NCBI GenBank assembly: GCA_940671915.1
Contig: CALNVZ010003429.1
Span: 22,945,063 to 23,009,062, forward strand
Length of the DNA stretch: 64,000 bases
Direction of reading: 5' to 3'
From: Paracentrotus lividus
Lineage: Eukaryota; Echinodermata; Echinoidea; Camarodonta; Echinidae
Made by a program: the position numbers and the translations under genes. The notes below the pieces were generated by a model, which searched no databases, was not told the DNA's origin, and worked only from the letters and a program-made list of their open reading frames with translations. Shown here piece after piece: positions 1-11,420 of this stretch. Numbering within the stretch: position 1 is the stretch's first letter; every line of letters begins with the position of its first letter.

Positions 1-440
1 AATTTTAAGTTTATAGCGTGTTTCTGCTAGGAATGGGAGCCTCTGTTACAATTGCCCCGTGTTACATTTGTCCCCGGTCTCCCCTATAAATAGGGGGCAA
101 ATAAGATAATTACTTTAATCCACTTCTTAGAAATTCCTTTGGAAGAAAAGACACAAAGGTTTATACATGTAGCTTAAAAAAGGGCAGAACTCCTTTTTCA
201 AAGACTTTTAATCAAGTGCATGGGATCAACATACTCTATCCATATGGGCCTACATGTACATGTATGGGTGCATAAATTTACATTTGTACAACAAGTATGT
301 ATGGCCCTATAAACAAATGTTATAATTGAAAACTAACAAGAAAGCAGATCAGATTTGGAAATGAGGCCTTATTTGTCAAGTTTTTTAATCACTCTGCTGC
401 ACCTTTGCATAATTGAAAGTACAACTGTACCTTTTTCGGC
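1..440. other. Unassigned AT-rich DNA
   Basis: I see no gene, SINE box or inverted repeat here. The stretch contains several TACATGTA-type words (around 240-300) that recur across the whole window. A minus-strand open frame running from here into the next feature is a shadow of the repeat there. Confidence 0.5.
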
Positions 441-660
441 CTCATTTTTAAGTGTGTTGGTTTTTTTTAGAAGTGCTAGCACCAATCTCAATTGGTAATC
501 AAAGGATGCTAGAGTCGTGCTAGATCTTGAACCCGCAACCTTTTCATCGAGGTGTATAAACCACTCAGCCACACAAGTACCTTCATACACGTTCATGACC
601 TTTGAAGTGTGTGTTCTTATCAGAAGTACTACCAATCTTATCAGCCAATCAATCATTGTT
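441..660 (-). repeat. tRNA-derived SINE-like repeat
   Basis: Read on the minus strand, this block has two pol III promoter boxes in tRNA order. A box A-like TGGCTGAGTGG is the complement of 561-571. A box B-like GGTTCAAGATC is the complement of 523-533. The spacing of about 40 nt fits a tRNA gene body, but no full cloverleaf can be built, so this is a SINE or tRNA relic rather than a tRNA gene. The words AGAAGTGCTAGCACC (around 470) and AGAAGTACTACC (around 621) form a weak direct repeat about 150 bp apart. The family assignment is inferred; the boxes are visible directly. Confidence 0.5.
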
Positions 661-857
661 TTGAAAGATGGTCGGACCAATTAATGCTCTAATGTACATG
701 TATGTTTATTCACTCCCTCAATTACAGCTGGCTTCAAAACAATGAAGAGTGTGGCAACATTATTCATTGACATGACATTTGCTCCTGGCTTCATTTTGTT
801 TAAAGGTATTAGGGTTACGGTTAAAAGTGGGTTTCATTTTAGGTTTATAATAGCTAT

Positions 858-1721
858 GTTCACACGGGACCATCGGGGTTTTAGTCCTCGAGGACTGTAT
901 CCTTAAGAATTTAAACCCCAACGGCTTGTTCTCGAGTGCTTATCCTCGGGGATAGTTGTCCCCGAGGATAAGCGAACGGCGCGATGACCGGAAGTAGAAC
1001 ATGTACTCTCCAAGAAGTAAAGTATAGCTGTATATCAAACTTCAGTTCGAACCTTCTTTTTTTAAAATAAACAATCAATAAATTGGTGTATCGACCACCG
1101 ACGATCAAGCGAGTTGCCTCTGCAAGCTCTGAACTGAGTGGAAAGTTTCAAAAGTGCACGTGTGTTACAAAAAGAAAAACAAAAATAAAACAAGCCAGCA
1201 ACTACATGTACAGTCTATTTGACTTTTTTTTCATTTTCTTTTTGTATTGTATATTTCTATTTTAGATTTAAATTTATACCAATAATATATCGATATTTTA
1301 AGGTTTTCTTTCAAATGTATGACTATTATTTATTTGATTAATCAAAAATGAAGTTTAGGTATCGTGCTAGTTATGCAATCGGCCATGCTGTTAATTTTTA
1401 GAGCGCGCAAAGTTTCGTGAAGTACTGAACCGGAAGTTTAACCTGCACAAGAGGTCACTCTTATCCTCGAGAACAGTAACTCCAAGTTAAAATCTTGTCC
1501 ACACGGTCAAACGCGCGATCGGAGACCACCCACCGCTTGGAGTTTCGAGCCTTAACCCTAAGATCTGTCGAGAACATAAACCCCAACTTGTCCTTGAGAA
1601 CATAAACACCTAGTTCGTTCACACGGGCCTTAACTCCAAGTTAACTCCAAGTTGTCCTCGAGAACATAGTCCTCAAGGACAACTAGGAGTTAACTTGGAG
1701 ATAAGGCTTGCCGTGTGAACG
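858..1721. mobile_element. Inverted-repeat cluster with GTTCACACGG ends
   Basis: The block opens with GTTCACACGG at 858-867 and closes with CCGTGTGAAC at 1711-1720. Inside are many inverted pieces of the same vocabulary: TCCTCGAG, AACTCCAAGTT and GTCCTCGAGAACATA. This suggests one or several nested hairpin-forming non-autonomous DNA elements. No transposase frame is visible. I could not identify a clean target-site duplication, so the outer boundaries are provisional. The short open frames at 911-1265 run through this repeat and are not gene-like. Confidence 0.5.
1616..1721. mobile_element. Hairpin MITE-like unit inside the GTTCACACGG cluster
   Basis: The segment folds almost end to end. CGTTCACACGG at the left pairs with CCGTGTGAACG at the right, and the internal AACTCCAAGTTGTCC pairs with GGACAACTAGGAGTT. 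The loop is short, near 1668-1672. At about 105 bp with no coding capacity it fits a MITE. It may be the complete element whose half-copies make up the rest of 858-1615. Confidence 0.55.
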
Positions 1722-1799
1722 GTACTAATGTAGGTTTCGATTTAGGGTAAAGTATAGTTTGAAGTCCTTGGTTAAAACTTCTAAAGTCATTCGATAAGT

Positions 1800-1975
1800 A
1801 CCCCCCCCCCCGACAAAAATAAAAAAAAACTACCCTTAGCACTTATCCCCTTATTCTACACCTAATCCCAACCTCAATTATGAGGAGGGGTAGGGTAGCT
1901 GTCCTGGGGGGGGGGGTAATTGTCCTTGAAGCAATTATTCTTTGGGTAATTGTTCAGGGGTTTAATAGTAGTCCT
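1800..1975. repeat. GGACAA-TACCCC family repeat, degenerate copy
   Basis: Contains GGTAGCTGTCCTGGGGG and GGGTAATTGTCCTTG, with a poly-C run at the left. The same vocabulary (AGGACAATTACCCCC and GGGGTAGTTGTCC as inverted ends) recurs at 9819-9895, 20212-20302 and 53316-53463. A dispersed, short, non-coding inverted-repeat family is the simplest explanation. Confidence 0.5.
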
Positions 1976-2079
1976 GGTATATGCCCATTCACTTGAACTC
2001 CACACATTATCTCTTTTTGCACAAGAGAAAACAGCTACAATGTACATGTACCGATGTGTACATCTATATATTAAAAGCC

Positions 2080-2460
2080 GAAGCCGAAGGCAATCAAACG
2101 GAGAGCTGCCACTGCCCGAAAACGGGTAGTACCCGTTCTCGCGTGTTTTGCGGGTGATGCGCCAGCGAGACCCCACACAGCTTCATCGTAGCTGTACTGC
2201 ATGAACGCGTGATGAAAGTAACGCTTCCCTCTATGTTCTTTGGTATGAGTTCGGTGCGAATGTTTGTCCGCCGTCGTTGTTTTTTTAGTTTCAACACTTT
2301 GCTCAACAAATCACTTAACAAAAAAAGCAGGTGCCAACGTCACATTCAGACAGTTCCATGAATACGACCGTTTGGATGTTAATCGTGCCATTGCGATGAG
2401 ATAGGACCGGGAATTTCTGCCGATCGATCGTCGCGTTAATCAATATGGTGTCTTTAAAAA
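2080..2460. other. GC-richer segment of unknown role
   Basis: This segment is richer in GC and CpG than its neighbours and has a minus-strand open frame of 75 codons (2094-2321). The frame shows no domain I recognise and no convincing splice sites. It could be an old exon, a CpG-containing regulatory stretch or another repeat. I do not call a gene. Confidence 0.2.
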
Positions 2461-2479
2461 GCAAAAACAAAGTTTAATC

Positions 2480-2484
<5 letters not shown>

Positions 2485-2513
<29 letters not shown>

Positions 2514-2556
2514 GCACATGAAATATACATGTTAATAGAGAAAGAGAGAGAGAGAG
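2485..2556. repeat. Poly-A run and (GA)n microsatellite
   Basis: A run of 29 A at 2485-2513 is followed by a GA dinucleotide tract near 2538-2556. Confidence 0.9.
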
Positions 2557-2699
2557 AATAAATTTTTTTTACGTATATTAAAGTAAAAAAATAAAGTAAG
2601 GAGGATGACCCAGCCGGGAAATGAAGAACAAAACCAAACCACTAAATTTGATTTTTTTTTAAATTTTTTATTAGTTATAGGCCTATATTAACTAACGGT

Positions 2700-4470
2700 T
2701 ACATGTGTAAATCATAAACTAATATCTCATATACCTCTCAGTCTAACTTAATTCGGGTATTTTTTCTTTTTTCTTCTTTTTCCCCCCTTCTTTTTAAAGT
2801 ATTATTGGGTTTGTTTTTATATTTCCCTTCAGGGAGGGCTGCGCGCTCAAGATAATGTTTTGATAAAAATATTTAATACCTGAGATGATAATCCGAAAGG
2901 AATTTCTTCAATAATACCATATAAGTGAGTAAAAAAATAGTGGCCAAAATCGGAAGGAAAAAGGAAAACGAAAGGTAAAAATATGATTTATAGAAAGAGG
3001 ATGGAAGAGAAAAGGAATAAAAGAGTGGTGACTGTATTTGGAATAATTCGTTGATTAGCAGAGCCTGAAATGGTGTTTGTGGGGGTGTGTGTGTGTTTTT
3101 TTTTTTGTTGTGTGATTGGTATTGATTCCGAATGCAAAGTTAGCAAATCTAGAAGGAAAGAAGTCTATCGCAATATAAAATATGTATAAGAAAGCAACTG
3201 AATCAGAGGCGGAAATAGATGAGAGAGACAAGAAGAGAGAGAGAGAGAGAGAGAGATGGGTAAGAAAAACAATCTATGGCGACGTTCGTTTTCAGGTATG
3301 AACATTTTTACATGTATAATAACAACACGGATATTCCTCTTTATTAATAATATTTTAAACAACAACAGTAAAAAAAACCAAAAAAACCAAAAAAAAAAAA
3401 AAAATGGGTCGGCTGAATTTTTTATAGTTTGTTTTTGTTGTTTTTTTTTTAATGAATTTTAAAGGGCTCATAAAAAATATACACCCAAAAAGAGAGAGTG
3501 AAGGAAAAAGGTGGTCATATAAAATAATAATTAAAAATCCATGTTATGGAGGAGGTGGTGAGGATGCTCAAAAGATATATAAACTAACAGTATAGTAGCC
3601 GGGAAAATTAAAAAGAGAAAACCATATTATCAAATTAAATATTTCAAAATAGACGTAATTTTCATATGATCGAAAATCAAAGTAATATTTCAAAATGAAT
3701 ATATATTGTTATTACGAGGAAAACTCAAAATAATATGGGAAATGTTCGACCAATGGCCCAAAAAAACACTTACACATTTTAATTCATGCAGATATCATGC
3801 ACATTGTAAATATACCTCACCTCTCAGTCTAACTGGAATGTTTTTTTTGTTTTTTTTTTTGTTTGTTTTTTTTTTGGGGGGGGTGTTTATTGATATTTGG
3901 GTTGATAGGCACGTTCAGATAATGTTTTGATAAAGCATTCATATCTAATTATACGTTTCTGAAAATGAATGTCTTCAATTAAACTGATATAAGATAATGA
4001 AAATATGTAGGGAAAGGAAAGGGGAAAAAAAAAAAAAGTAAAACGACGAGCAACATGCGCATATTTTTGGGTGGGGGGGGCTTAAGGGGCTCAAAATTTT
4101 ACCTTAGAGGGGAGCTAAACTGACCTGAAGGGGAAGCAAAGTGATCGAAAAGCAAATATAAATATAGAAATAAAAATAGAAATAATATAAAAAAAAATAA
4201 AAATGGGAGGAAGAATAAAACCTAATGGAAGACTTTAACTCAATCCCCTATGATAGGTTATGCGACCTTCTTGGACCGATATTATTCTTTTTAAAACAAT
4301 AAGGGGAAGTATAGCGGAAAGATAGAGAGAGAAAAGGAAAGGTAATGAATCTATGTGGACTGCGGCATGGGTATCGAAACATTTTTATATGTAATATAAT
4401 AACATAACATTCTTCTTTATTTTAGATACATTCCAAAAAGAAAAAAAAATTAGGTGGTCGTGGAAATCCG
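2700..4470 (+). repeat. Diverged tandem duplication, spacing about 1.08 kb
   Basis: Three anchors recur in the same order. CCTCTCAGTCTAACT is at 2734 and 3820. AGATAATGTTTTGATA is at 2850 and 3917. A (GA)n-flanked block ending in AACATTTTTA is at about 3235-3310 and 4315-4390. The offsets are 1,086, 1,067 and 1,077. The two units are well diverged, so the duplication is old. Both are rich in A/T homopolymers and GA runs. No coding potential is visible; open frames here pass through poly-T and poly-A. Confidence 0.65.
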
Positions 4471-5798
4471 TTATTTTTTTTTTAAATGTTGGTATTAAAT
4501 TTGTATAGGTAACAATCCAAATAAAATGGAATTATGTGCCTAATCCCCTGTGCTGCTACGGGCACTGCTGCTAGTTTGTACATTATTTGAATACTGATCA
4601 AAAGTTTGTCTAGGCTTCATTCAAGCCTTATGATATAATATTGTTAAAGTGTCAATTAACAGACTATGCTTGCAGACTTCTATGAAACAGATATCACTTT
4701 TACCGTCTCCAAAAACACTTGATGAACCTTTGCAAGGGCAGCTAAAGAAATCACAATTATGCTGTCATCTTATCACAACACGTGTAACACGATTCCTGGT
4801 GCGTAGGGCTAGGGCGGCAATTTAAGATGACAGCAAAATGTCACGGTGCGTTTCTAATTTCTCATGCCCCTCTAGACGTGTGGAATATGTTACATTTCGT
4901 ATATGCGTAGGCCATTACGTAGTCATTAACACAACTTTGGCATTTCTAATGAAAACGATTGGGTAACTTTCCTTTTGAATACATGCTGCATTGCCATTGA
5001 TTTAAAATGCCTGTAGGTTTTTTTTATAATTTTTTCCTGTGCAATATGATTCCTAATAGCTAAAATTATTTATGACAAGAGTATATTTTACATATAAAAG
5101 ACAATATTTGTCTTCAAAAGCTTCAGGTACACCCTAATGTTTCACGACTCCTCTTATTTAAGAGTTATTTGTTCTGAGATGTGTATAGAAGTTTGTTTTT
5201 ATTTTTCTTTAATAAAAATTATATTCAGGGAAAGTTAACAAATATTTCTCGAACTAAATGGGTATTAGTAAAGAAAAGATGTAGATAAAAACTCTTGAAC
5301 AATAATGTCCATTCAAGGATGGTGCATGAACACTCTATAGTTGTGAAAAGTTATGTTCACTCCTACAGGGGTTGTGTTAAGTTGTGTAAGGGTATAAATT
5401 TTTCTTCACACAGATTCTTTTAACAGAATATATGTATAAACAACAAGATTTGTAATGCAATAACACAAGTATTATACGTACATGTACATGTAACCAGGGC
5501 TTTACGTTAGCCATTTTTCATCTGGGATTGAAATATCATTTTAAGGTTTATGATTGTTAGAGCCCTAATGCAACTATGTACTTTTGCTACAAATTACAAA
5601 ACAATAAGATAACTTACCTAATTTTTACAATATCTGACAGTTTAGTTTCCAAAGTTTCACTGCTTCTGTTTCCAAGCAAATATTATTCCAAGATTATTAT
5701 TCCAAGAGAGGCCTGTAAGGGGACAAGAGAGAGAGAAAAAAATATTGTCAAGTAAATTTTAACAAGGTATACATGTGCTTACAACAATTATCCTTTAA
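4471..5798. other. Unassigned DNA
   Basis: No gene is seen. A 13-bp inverted pair (TGCTGTCATCTTA at 4760-4772 and TAAGATGACAGCA at 4823-4835) forms a small hairpin. A CAGGGCTTTACGTTAGCC word at about 5494-5512 resembles the ends of the hAT-like repeat at 21719-21869, with a possible right end near 5560. Confidence 0.45.
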
Positions 5799-6292
5799 AG
5801 GGGAAGTTCACCCTGGAATTTTATTGGTCTTAAAAAATGTAGAAAAATAAAAGAAAAATATGAGTGAAGGTTTGGAGAAAATCGACCAAAAAATTATGAA
5901 GTTATGAATATTCAAACTTTTGATTCTGGACAGTCACAGCGAGCCAAGATCTCCATGTATGTAGTGTAAATTACCCTAAAATGTCTTTTTTTCAAAGATA
6001 ATAATTATGTCACCTGTGCGGTCGATATACCATCAAAACATATGTTCATAATACACTGACTATATCAATTGACCCATCCTTTATCAAGAACCATGACAAA
6101 AGACAAAATTTATGGAATTACATACAAACCAATGGGAGAGCTGCTCGCAAGTGACGTCATCAACACAATCAAAAACTTAAAAATATTCATAACTTCGCTA
6201 TTTTTGGTCGATTTTCTTCAAACTTTCCACTCTATTTTTCTATTATTTCTTCATTTTTTAAGACCAATAAAATTCCAGGGTGAACTTCCCTC
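5799..6292. mobile_element. 494-bp TIR element in a TTTAA target
   Basis: The left end AGGGGAAGTTCACCCTGG is mirrored by CCAGGGTGAACTTCCCTC at the right end. The pairing continues through ATTTTATTGGTCTTAAAAAATG and further inward through words such as AATCGACCAAAAA and GAAGTTATGAATATT, giving arms of more than 100 bp. TTTAA flanks both ends (5794-5798 and 6293-6297). There is no transposase frame, so the element is non-autonomous. A TTAA-centred target is typical of piggyBac-type elements, but TIR sequence alone does not prove the superfamily. The open frame starting at 6069 is an accident of this element. Confidence 0.8.
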
Positions 6293-6610
6293 TTTAATAG
6301 AATATCCCACAAAGTGTCAGAATGAAGAAAATGCTCGGTTCGTCCAAGAGGGTGCAGCTACATTACAGTACTCTGCTTGCGGTATTTCTTGCCTTTGAGT
6401 GCTCACAATCACACGATTTGCTGCGAACCAGCGGGACGATGCTCACCGAGTTGGACTACATGTAGGCAATACGAAAAATCTCCTAACTCAAGATTGGATT
6501 GAACAGCAAGAAAAATCAGTTTCAGGAAATTACCCCAGACAACTAATCTACTCCAGGGGTAGTTGTCTAGAACCTGGAGAAGAACAGACAGAAGCTGACA
6601 ATATATAAAG
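6293..6610. other. Unassigned DNA with a short inverted word pair
   Basis: Contains CCAGACAACTA and GGGGTAGTTGTCTAG near 6535-6570, a faint match to the GGACAA-TACCCC family. Short frames on both strands (6399-6621) overlap each other and have no recognisable product. Confidence 0.35.
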
Positions 6611-6774
6611 ATATGATCCACATCTCAGTGCTGGTAAATAAGCACATTGGTCAACTAACAGCCAACAGTTTTACATAGGCTGGGCTTGATCTACAACCCT
6701 TCTGATTGGAGATCAGGAATTATGAACCACTAATCCAATGTCCATATGAAGAAGACAGTTCTTAAAAGTGATAT

Positions 6775-6957
6775 CAGACCTCCCAACATTTCAACAAAGA
6801 AAATCCTAAAAAGATTGCAACTGTACGACTACGAGGGAGCGTACCGTCCGAGCGGGGTCATTTGACCCTATATAACCTTGACCTCATCATCCTCACAACA
6901 CTTACCCAAGGATCATATGCCAAGTGTGAACACAATTGATGCAGAAATAAAGAACGG

Positions 6958-7001
<44 letters not shown>

Positions 7002-7736
7002 TTTTCTTCCCCAAATCAATGATGCTACAAGTAGATCTACAGTATATTTGCTAGTCTATTTAGTTCATAGCAATCCCAAGCATAATAATATCCAAATAGA
7101 GACTAAAATAATAACATGATCCAGAAAACCGCCGCCAAGCCTTCCATTAATGGCAATGGCACTTACCTTGGCTGAGAGAAAGCTAGAAATGACCCTAACA
7201 TGTCTGCAGTTTCAAATCGACAATGACAATGACAATCTTTTTTCCTCACCAGAATCAATGATGCTACAATGCATTTGCTGTTCTTTTTAGTTGTAAAGCA
7301 ACCAAGGCATGATAATACCAAATAATCAGAAAGAAACTCAAAAATAATCCATGATCTAGATCCCGCGTCGTACTGCCATGGAAAACTGAGCTCTCAATCA
7401 TGGGGACTAGCGGCTGAGAGACAGCTAGAATTGCCTAGCCTATATCCTGCATCTTGAAATCATCGCACGCAGGCTAGGGATTTTAAGATTTCCATTCACG
7501 GCTAGACTTGTATCAGTCTTTTAAACTAATTTCAAGCACCGATAAACACAAACTTAATTCACAAGCGATCATTTTTTCATAAAAAGCCTGGAAAAGCAAA
7601 ATCGGCAATCTACATTGTATGGAATGCCAATTGAATCTGAATGATTTTCCCGGAAATAATAGACGAAAGCGGAAAATCGTAAACACTTAAAAAAAGCGTA
7701 ATCTTTCCGCCAAAAGCGGAAAGGTTGGGAGGTCTG
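6775..7736. mobile_element. 962-bp TIR element with 6-bp target duplication
   Basis: CAGACCTCCCAAC at 6775-6787 is the exact inverse of GTTGGGAGGTCTG at 7724-7736. TGATAT flanks both sides (6769-6774 and 7737-7742) as a perfect 6-bp duplication. The surrounding SINE array supplies an empty-site comparison: without the element, the flanks join into sequence matching the intact units. Internally there is a 40-A run (6958-6997) and a diverged tandem duplication (about 6998-7235 and 7236-7465) sharing ATCAATGATGCTACAA and GGCTGAGAGA-AGCTAGAA. No transposase is visible, so this is a non-autonomous element of unassigned superfamily. Confidence 0.85.
6958..6997. repeat. Poly-A run, 40 A
   Basis: Uninterrupted A homopolymer inside the 6775-7736 element. 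Confidence 0.95.
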
Positions 7737-8225
7737 TGATATTGACCTTTCTGAACGGAGGTGAAAGAGAAAGCATTTGCAGGTGATTCATGATCTGGGA
7801 TTAAACTTTGATTAATCCCACCACCCTAGGCTGGGATTGGAATCCACTACTCTTGTGATTAGATATCAATAATATTAACCACTAGTCCAATGTCCACATT
7901 GAGAAGACAGTTCCCAACCCCCCAAAAGTAATTTTGACCTTTGACCTTTCTGTATGGAGGTGAGATAGACATTGCTTGCAGGTGATTAATGGAAGTAATT
8001 CATGATCTGGGATTAAACTTTGATTAATCCCAGCGCACTATAATATAGGCTGGGATTTGAATCTACAACCCTTGTAACTGATGATCAGGAATAGTAACCA
8101 CTAGTCCAATGTCCATTATTGAGAAGACAGTTCTGTATTGAGGTGATGGAGACATCGCTTGAAGGTGATTAATGGAATTAATTCATGATCTGAGATTAAA
8201 CTTTGATTAATCCCAGCACCCTGCA

Positions 8226-9110
8226 CCTGTGGCCTACCCAGGGTGCAGTGCGTGCCACAGACTACATGCTTCAGACACTTCTCCCTAGTCTACGAGCACA
8301 GACTTTAATTTGACAGTTAATAGATTATAGGTCTGATGATGAGACTAAACCCAACCCATCTGTTTGTGTCAAAAGCCACCATACACAAGACTTTGTAGTC
8401 TCTAATCTTCAGACTCGGCATTATGCTCTTTGCGAAGATCATGGATTTGTGCTTCCAAAGTAACTTTTTCCATTCATTTAATGTTAGCTTCCTGGGAAAG
8501 TAACCTCTTTTTTTAAAATTTCAAAATAAGCATTTAATTGAATTGAATTATCTATTGCATAAAGCAGTGTCTCCCAATGACTGCTACATTTTTACTTCAC
8601 AAAAAAACGGGAGAACTACTTGCAAGTGACCATGGACCAAAATGCCAATAAATATATGAATTTAACAATCAATACAATTTCTCTAATTTTTTCTGCTTCT
8701 GTAAGGACAAATTCAGTATTAGGGTGGACTATGAAAAGAAATTCCACCTCTCTTTTCTTTCTTTTTTTTTTTGGGGGGGGGAGGGAGAAAAGGTAATATG
8801 TAGTATTTTTATCCCCTTTTTTTTTGCACAATGATATACAAAATGTACTTCATGAACCATCATCCTTAAAAGGAAAACAAATAAAAATTACATATTACTA
8901 TTAACAATGCTTCATTTACTGAAAGAATGTCTAACATCAAAGGTGTCAGTCCCACATACTTAAATGTACGTCAGCTACTCGTTCCCTTGTGTCAGTCCCA
9001 CATACTGAGGGTCGTGTGAGACACCTAAACTTCTTCATCCCATCAATATTTCACCGCAGGTTTATTACACTTGACTCGTGGACTCCATAAATCAAAGAAA
9101 TGAGGGTCAC
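8226..9110. other. Unassigned DNA
   Basis: No gene is seen. GTGTCAGTCCCACATACT occurs twice (8943-8960 and 8990-9007). An A/T-rich stretch near 8755-8830 has poly-T and G runs and produces spurious minus-strand frames. Confidence 0.45.
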
Positions 9111-9111
9111 A

Positions 9112-9345
9112 TCTCGGCAAATTATTCCCGCGGCATATCGGGATCAATGGATAATATCATCATACCTACATGTACCATATCTACTTATCTTTAATAATGA
9201 ATATTTGACAAAAATTTGCATGTATAGAGGGTGCCTCTCTGCAAATTATAAAAAATTCCCCTAAGACAGCAAAGAAACCCATGGATAATCACATCCACAC
9301 TATACATGTAGCTCATTATTGATAATGAATATTTGACAAAAAGAT
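9112..9345 (+). repeat. Two-copy tandem repeat, unit about 122 bp
   Basis: GCAAATTAT, ATGGATAAT, ACATGTA and AATGAATATTTGACAAAAA occur in the same order in 9117-9220 and 9238-9345. Confidence 0.65.
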
Positions 9346-9818
9346 CTGATACTGCTTTAGTAATGAGAAACATGCCATGATAGCAGTACATGTAGACAAT
9401 GCTCAATTTGACTGCATAATTAGACCACACTATACAAACTGTAACAAACTGTACATGCTTGATTCATCAATCAAACCTCAATGATTCAATGGCTAATCCC
9501 TTCACAAATGTTACTGTACTCAACTTTAATATTCAAGGATATGTACAAATCATTTCATTATTGTATATTTCTTTTTTCCTTCTTACAACATTGCGATCAG
9601 CTAGTGGATTTGTAAATAACGGAATCAGAAGTCAAAAAGTGGTGAAGACAAAAGTTCTGCGAAATCATTTATTACTTTTTTTTCTTTGCTTGCTTATAAT
9701 ATTGGTTTTCCTGTTTTGAATGTGCCTGTATTCCTATTAAGTACAAAAGAGCTTGAGCACACACCAATATCTGGATTAATACTAAAAATACTAGGAAAAA
9801 AAAAAAAAAATTGTTCAC

Positions 9819-9895
9819 AGGACAATTACCCCCAACTACCCCACCAATATACCCCAACTCTACATCTCACCCTATTTCTAGGGGGTAATTGTCCT
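9819..9895. mobile_element. GGACAA-TACCCC palindromic element, compact copy
   Basis: AGGACAATTACCCCC (9819-9833) is inverted as GGGGGTAATTGTCCT (9881-9895), with about 47 bp between. It has no coding capacity. It abuts the next element directly. Confidence 0.7.
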
Positions 9896-9897
9896 GG

Positions 9898-10038
9898 GGG
9901 GCATTTCATCAAAGGACTTGTCAGACATTTTATCCGACAAGTTTGCTCTCGATCAGCCAATCAGATGCAAGCATTTTAGTAGCTTGTAACAGTTTGTCGG
10001 ATAAAACGTCCGACAAGCCCTTTCATGAAACGCTCCCC
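9898..10038. mobile_element. Palindromic MITE with CATTTCATCAAAGGACTTGTC ends
   Basis: The left arm (9901-9940, with GGACTTGTC-GACA-TTTTATCCGACAA) pairs with the right arm (9993-10033, TTGTCGGATAAAACGTCCGACAAG and CCTTTCATGAAACG). The centre carries GCCAATCAGATGCAAGC. The same family occurs in reverse orientation as a half copy at 41516-41610 and 58612-58705. Confidence 0.75.
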
Positions 10039-11150
10039 TGATATATACCTCAAATTTGCTTAAAATCTGTCACTCTTCTGAAAGCATTGTTTTAAAATCA
10101 TGTTTCCAATAGAGTTCACCTCCCCATCAATATTGAACCAGAGCGAACTAACAGCTGGGAAAACGAAGCCTTCGAAATAACACCAGACTGTATTCTCCTT
10201 ACGGAAGAAATCCGGCCTGACCTAACAATTCCAACATGTGTCAAAAATCCTGCCCTCGCTCAATTTAGACATTAGCCAATTTTTCAATCAATATTTCGTA
10301 ACCAAATTGACTTCATTCTGGTACTTTGGACTCCACAAACAGAAATCTCCTGCACTCTCCAGACAAAATCAACTTGAGTTGATCACTTCTGGCGCAAATT
10401 TGTGAGGTAAATCCCCTACTATTAGATTTGGTAATGCAGACATATTTGATATTAGAAGTGGGTTTTTATATTGGTCACACTGCGCAACAGAATAAGTTGA
10501 TTTATTTCTTGAGCAAGTGCCACTTTCATTAATTTGATTTATAAGGTTGATGTTTCAAATTTGGCTATTAAAGAAGGAGGAGCATTTATCACGTTACAGT
10601 TTTATGCAATTATCTAGGAACATCTAGAGCAAATCTCAAAATACTTTTTAGTGCAACTTCTAGAGAATTACCCATTAACATTTGATATGATGCAACTATT
10701 CAGCTTTTTGAACTTCTAGAAAATTACCCATAAACATTTGTCATGAGCAACTATTCAGCTATACTGTTTTTCATTCAACACTTTTTCTTTGTTTTTCAAT
10801 ATTTTCAGTTGTCAGATATATGTCTCCTTCTGTCAACAGGAAGGTCCAAAAGAAGGAATTCATAATTATTTTACAAGAATAAAGATTGAATAATATATCA
10901 GGAAGCGCAAAAGGTGAGGTAGATCTCAGGACAATATCTTCATAAAGAGCTTTCTCACATGTATGCATTAGCTGAATCTATGAAATCAAAGGACATAATA
11001 AGGGAAACAATATCATTGCCGATAGATACCGCTCAACCTGATCCAAAGGACGGTTTCGAATTTTCAAAAAGATTCAACATACTGTACAAACTTGATGCAA
11101 CAGTTGCTATACTTGTAGAGTTGGGCTGATTCATAAAGAGACCAACATAC
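10039..11150. other. Unassigned DNA with one small tandem duplication
   Basis: CTTCTAGA-AATTACCCAT-AACATTTG-ATGAGCAACTATTCAGC occurs twice, about 10660-10705 and 10711-10760. No gene is recognised. Confidence 0.45.
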
Positions 11151-11154
11151 ATTG

Positions 11155-11420
11155 TATGTGACGCATCACATCCAAATCAGACACAATTCACTAAGCAAAT
11201 TCAGCAGTGTCCAGGAAATCGGCAAAATAATAAAAATTGTCTTAACTTGGGGGAAATATTTTTTTTGATTTTCTGAATTTTCAATGTTTCTTGTATGATC
11301 CGTAAGAAAAAATGAGTAGAAATGATTAGGGGAAAGCCTTTAAAAATGGATTGATTTGTTGGAATTTTTTACTCTGTTCTGGCGACTTGTGTCTGATTTT
11401 GATATGATGAGTCACATATT
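11155..11420. repeat. Inverted-repeat element with GTGACGCATCACAT ends
   Basis: TATGTGACGCATCACAT plus CAAATCAGACACAA (11155-11186) is mirrored by TTGTGTCTGATTTTGATATGATGAGTCACATA (about 11388-11419; 29 of 33 positions by my count). About 200 bp lie between the arms. The ends are CRE/AP-1-like in composition, which may be chance. Likely a small non-autonomous element. A related word, GTGACGCATCACAT, recurs near 24696. Confidence 0.55.

Larger units (their letters stand above)
6611..8225 (-). repeat. Tandem SINE-like array interrupted by a DNA element
   Basis: A unit of roughly 190-210 bp occurs about three times: 6611-6774 plus 7737 onward, then about 7790-7943, then 7944-8133, with a partial unit to 8225. 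Shared words are GACCTTTCTG-GGAGGTGA, ATTCATGATCTGGGATTAAA, GGCTGGGATTTGAATC and CCAATGTCCAT-GAAGACAG. Read on the minus strand, each unit has a box A-like TGGACTAGTGG (complement of 8098-8108, 7879-7889 and about 6727-6737) and a box B-like AGATTCAAATCCC (complement of 8052-8064). This suggests a tandemly amplified tRNA-derived SINE. One unit is split by the element at 6775-7736. Confidence 0.65.
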
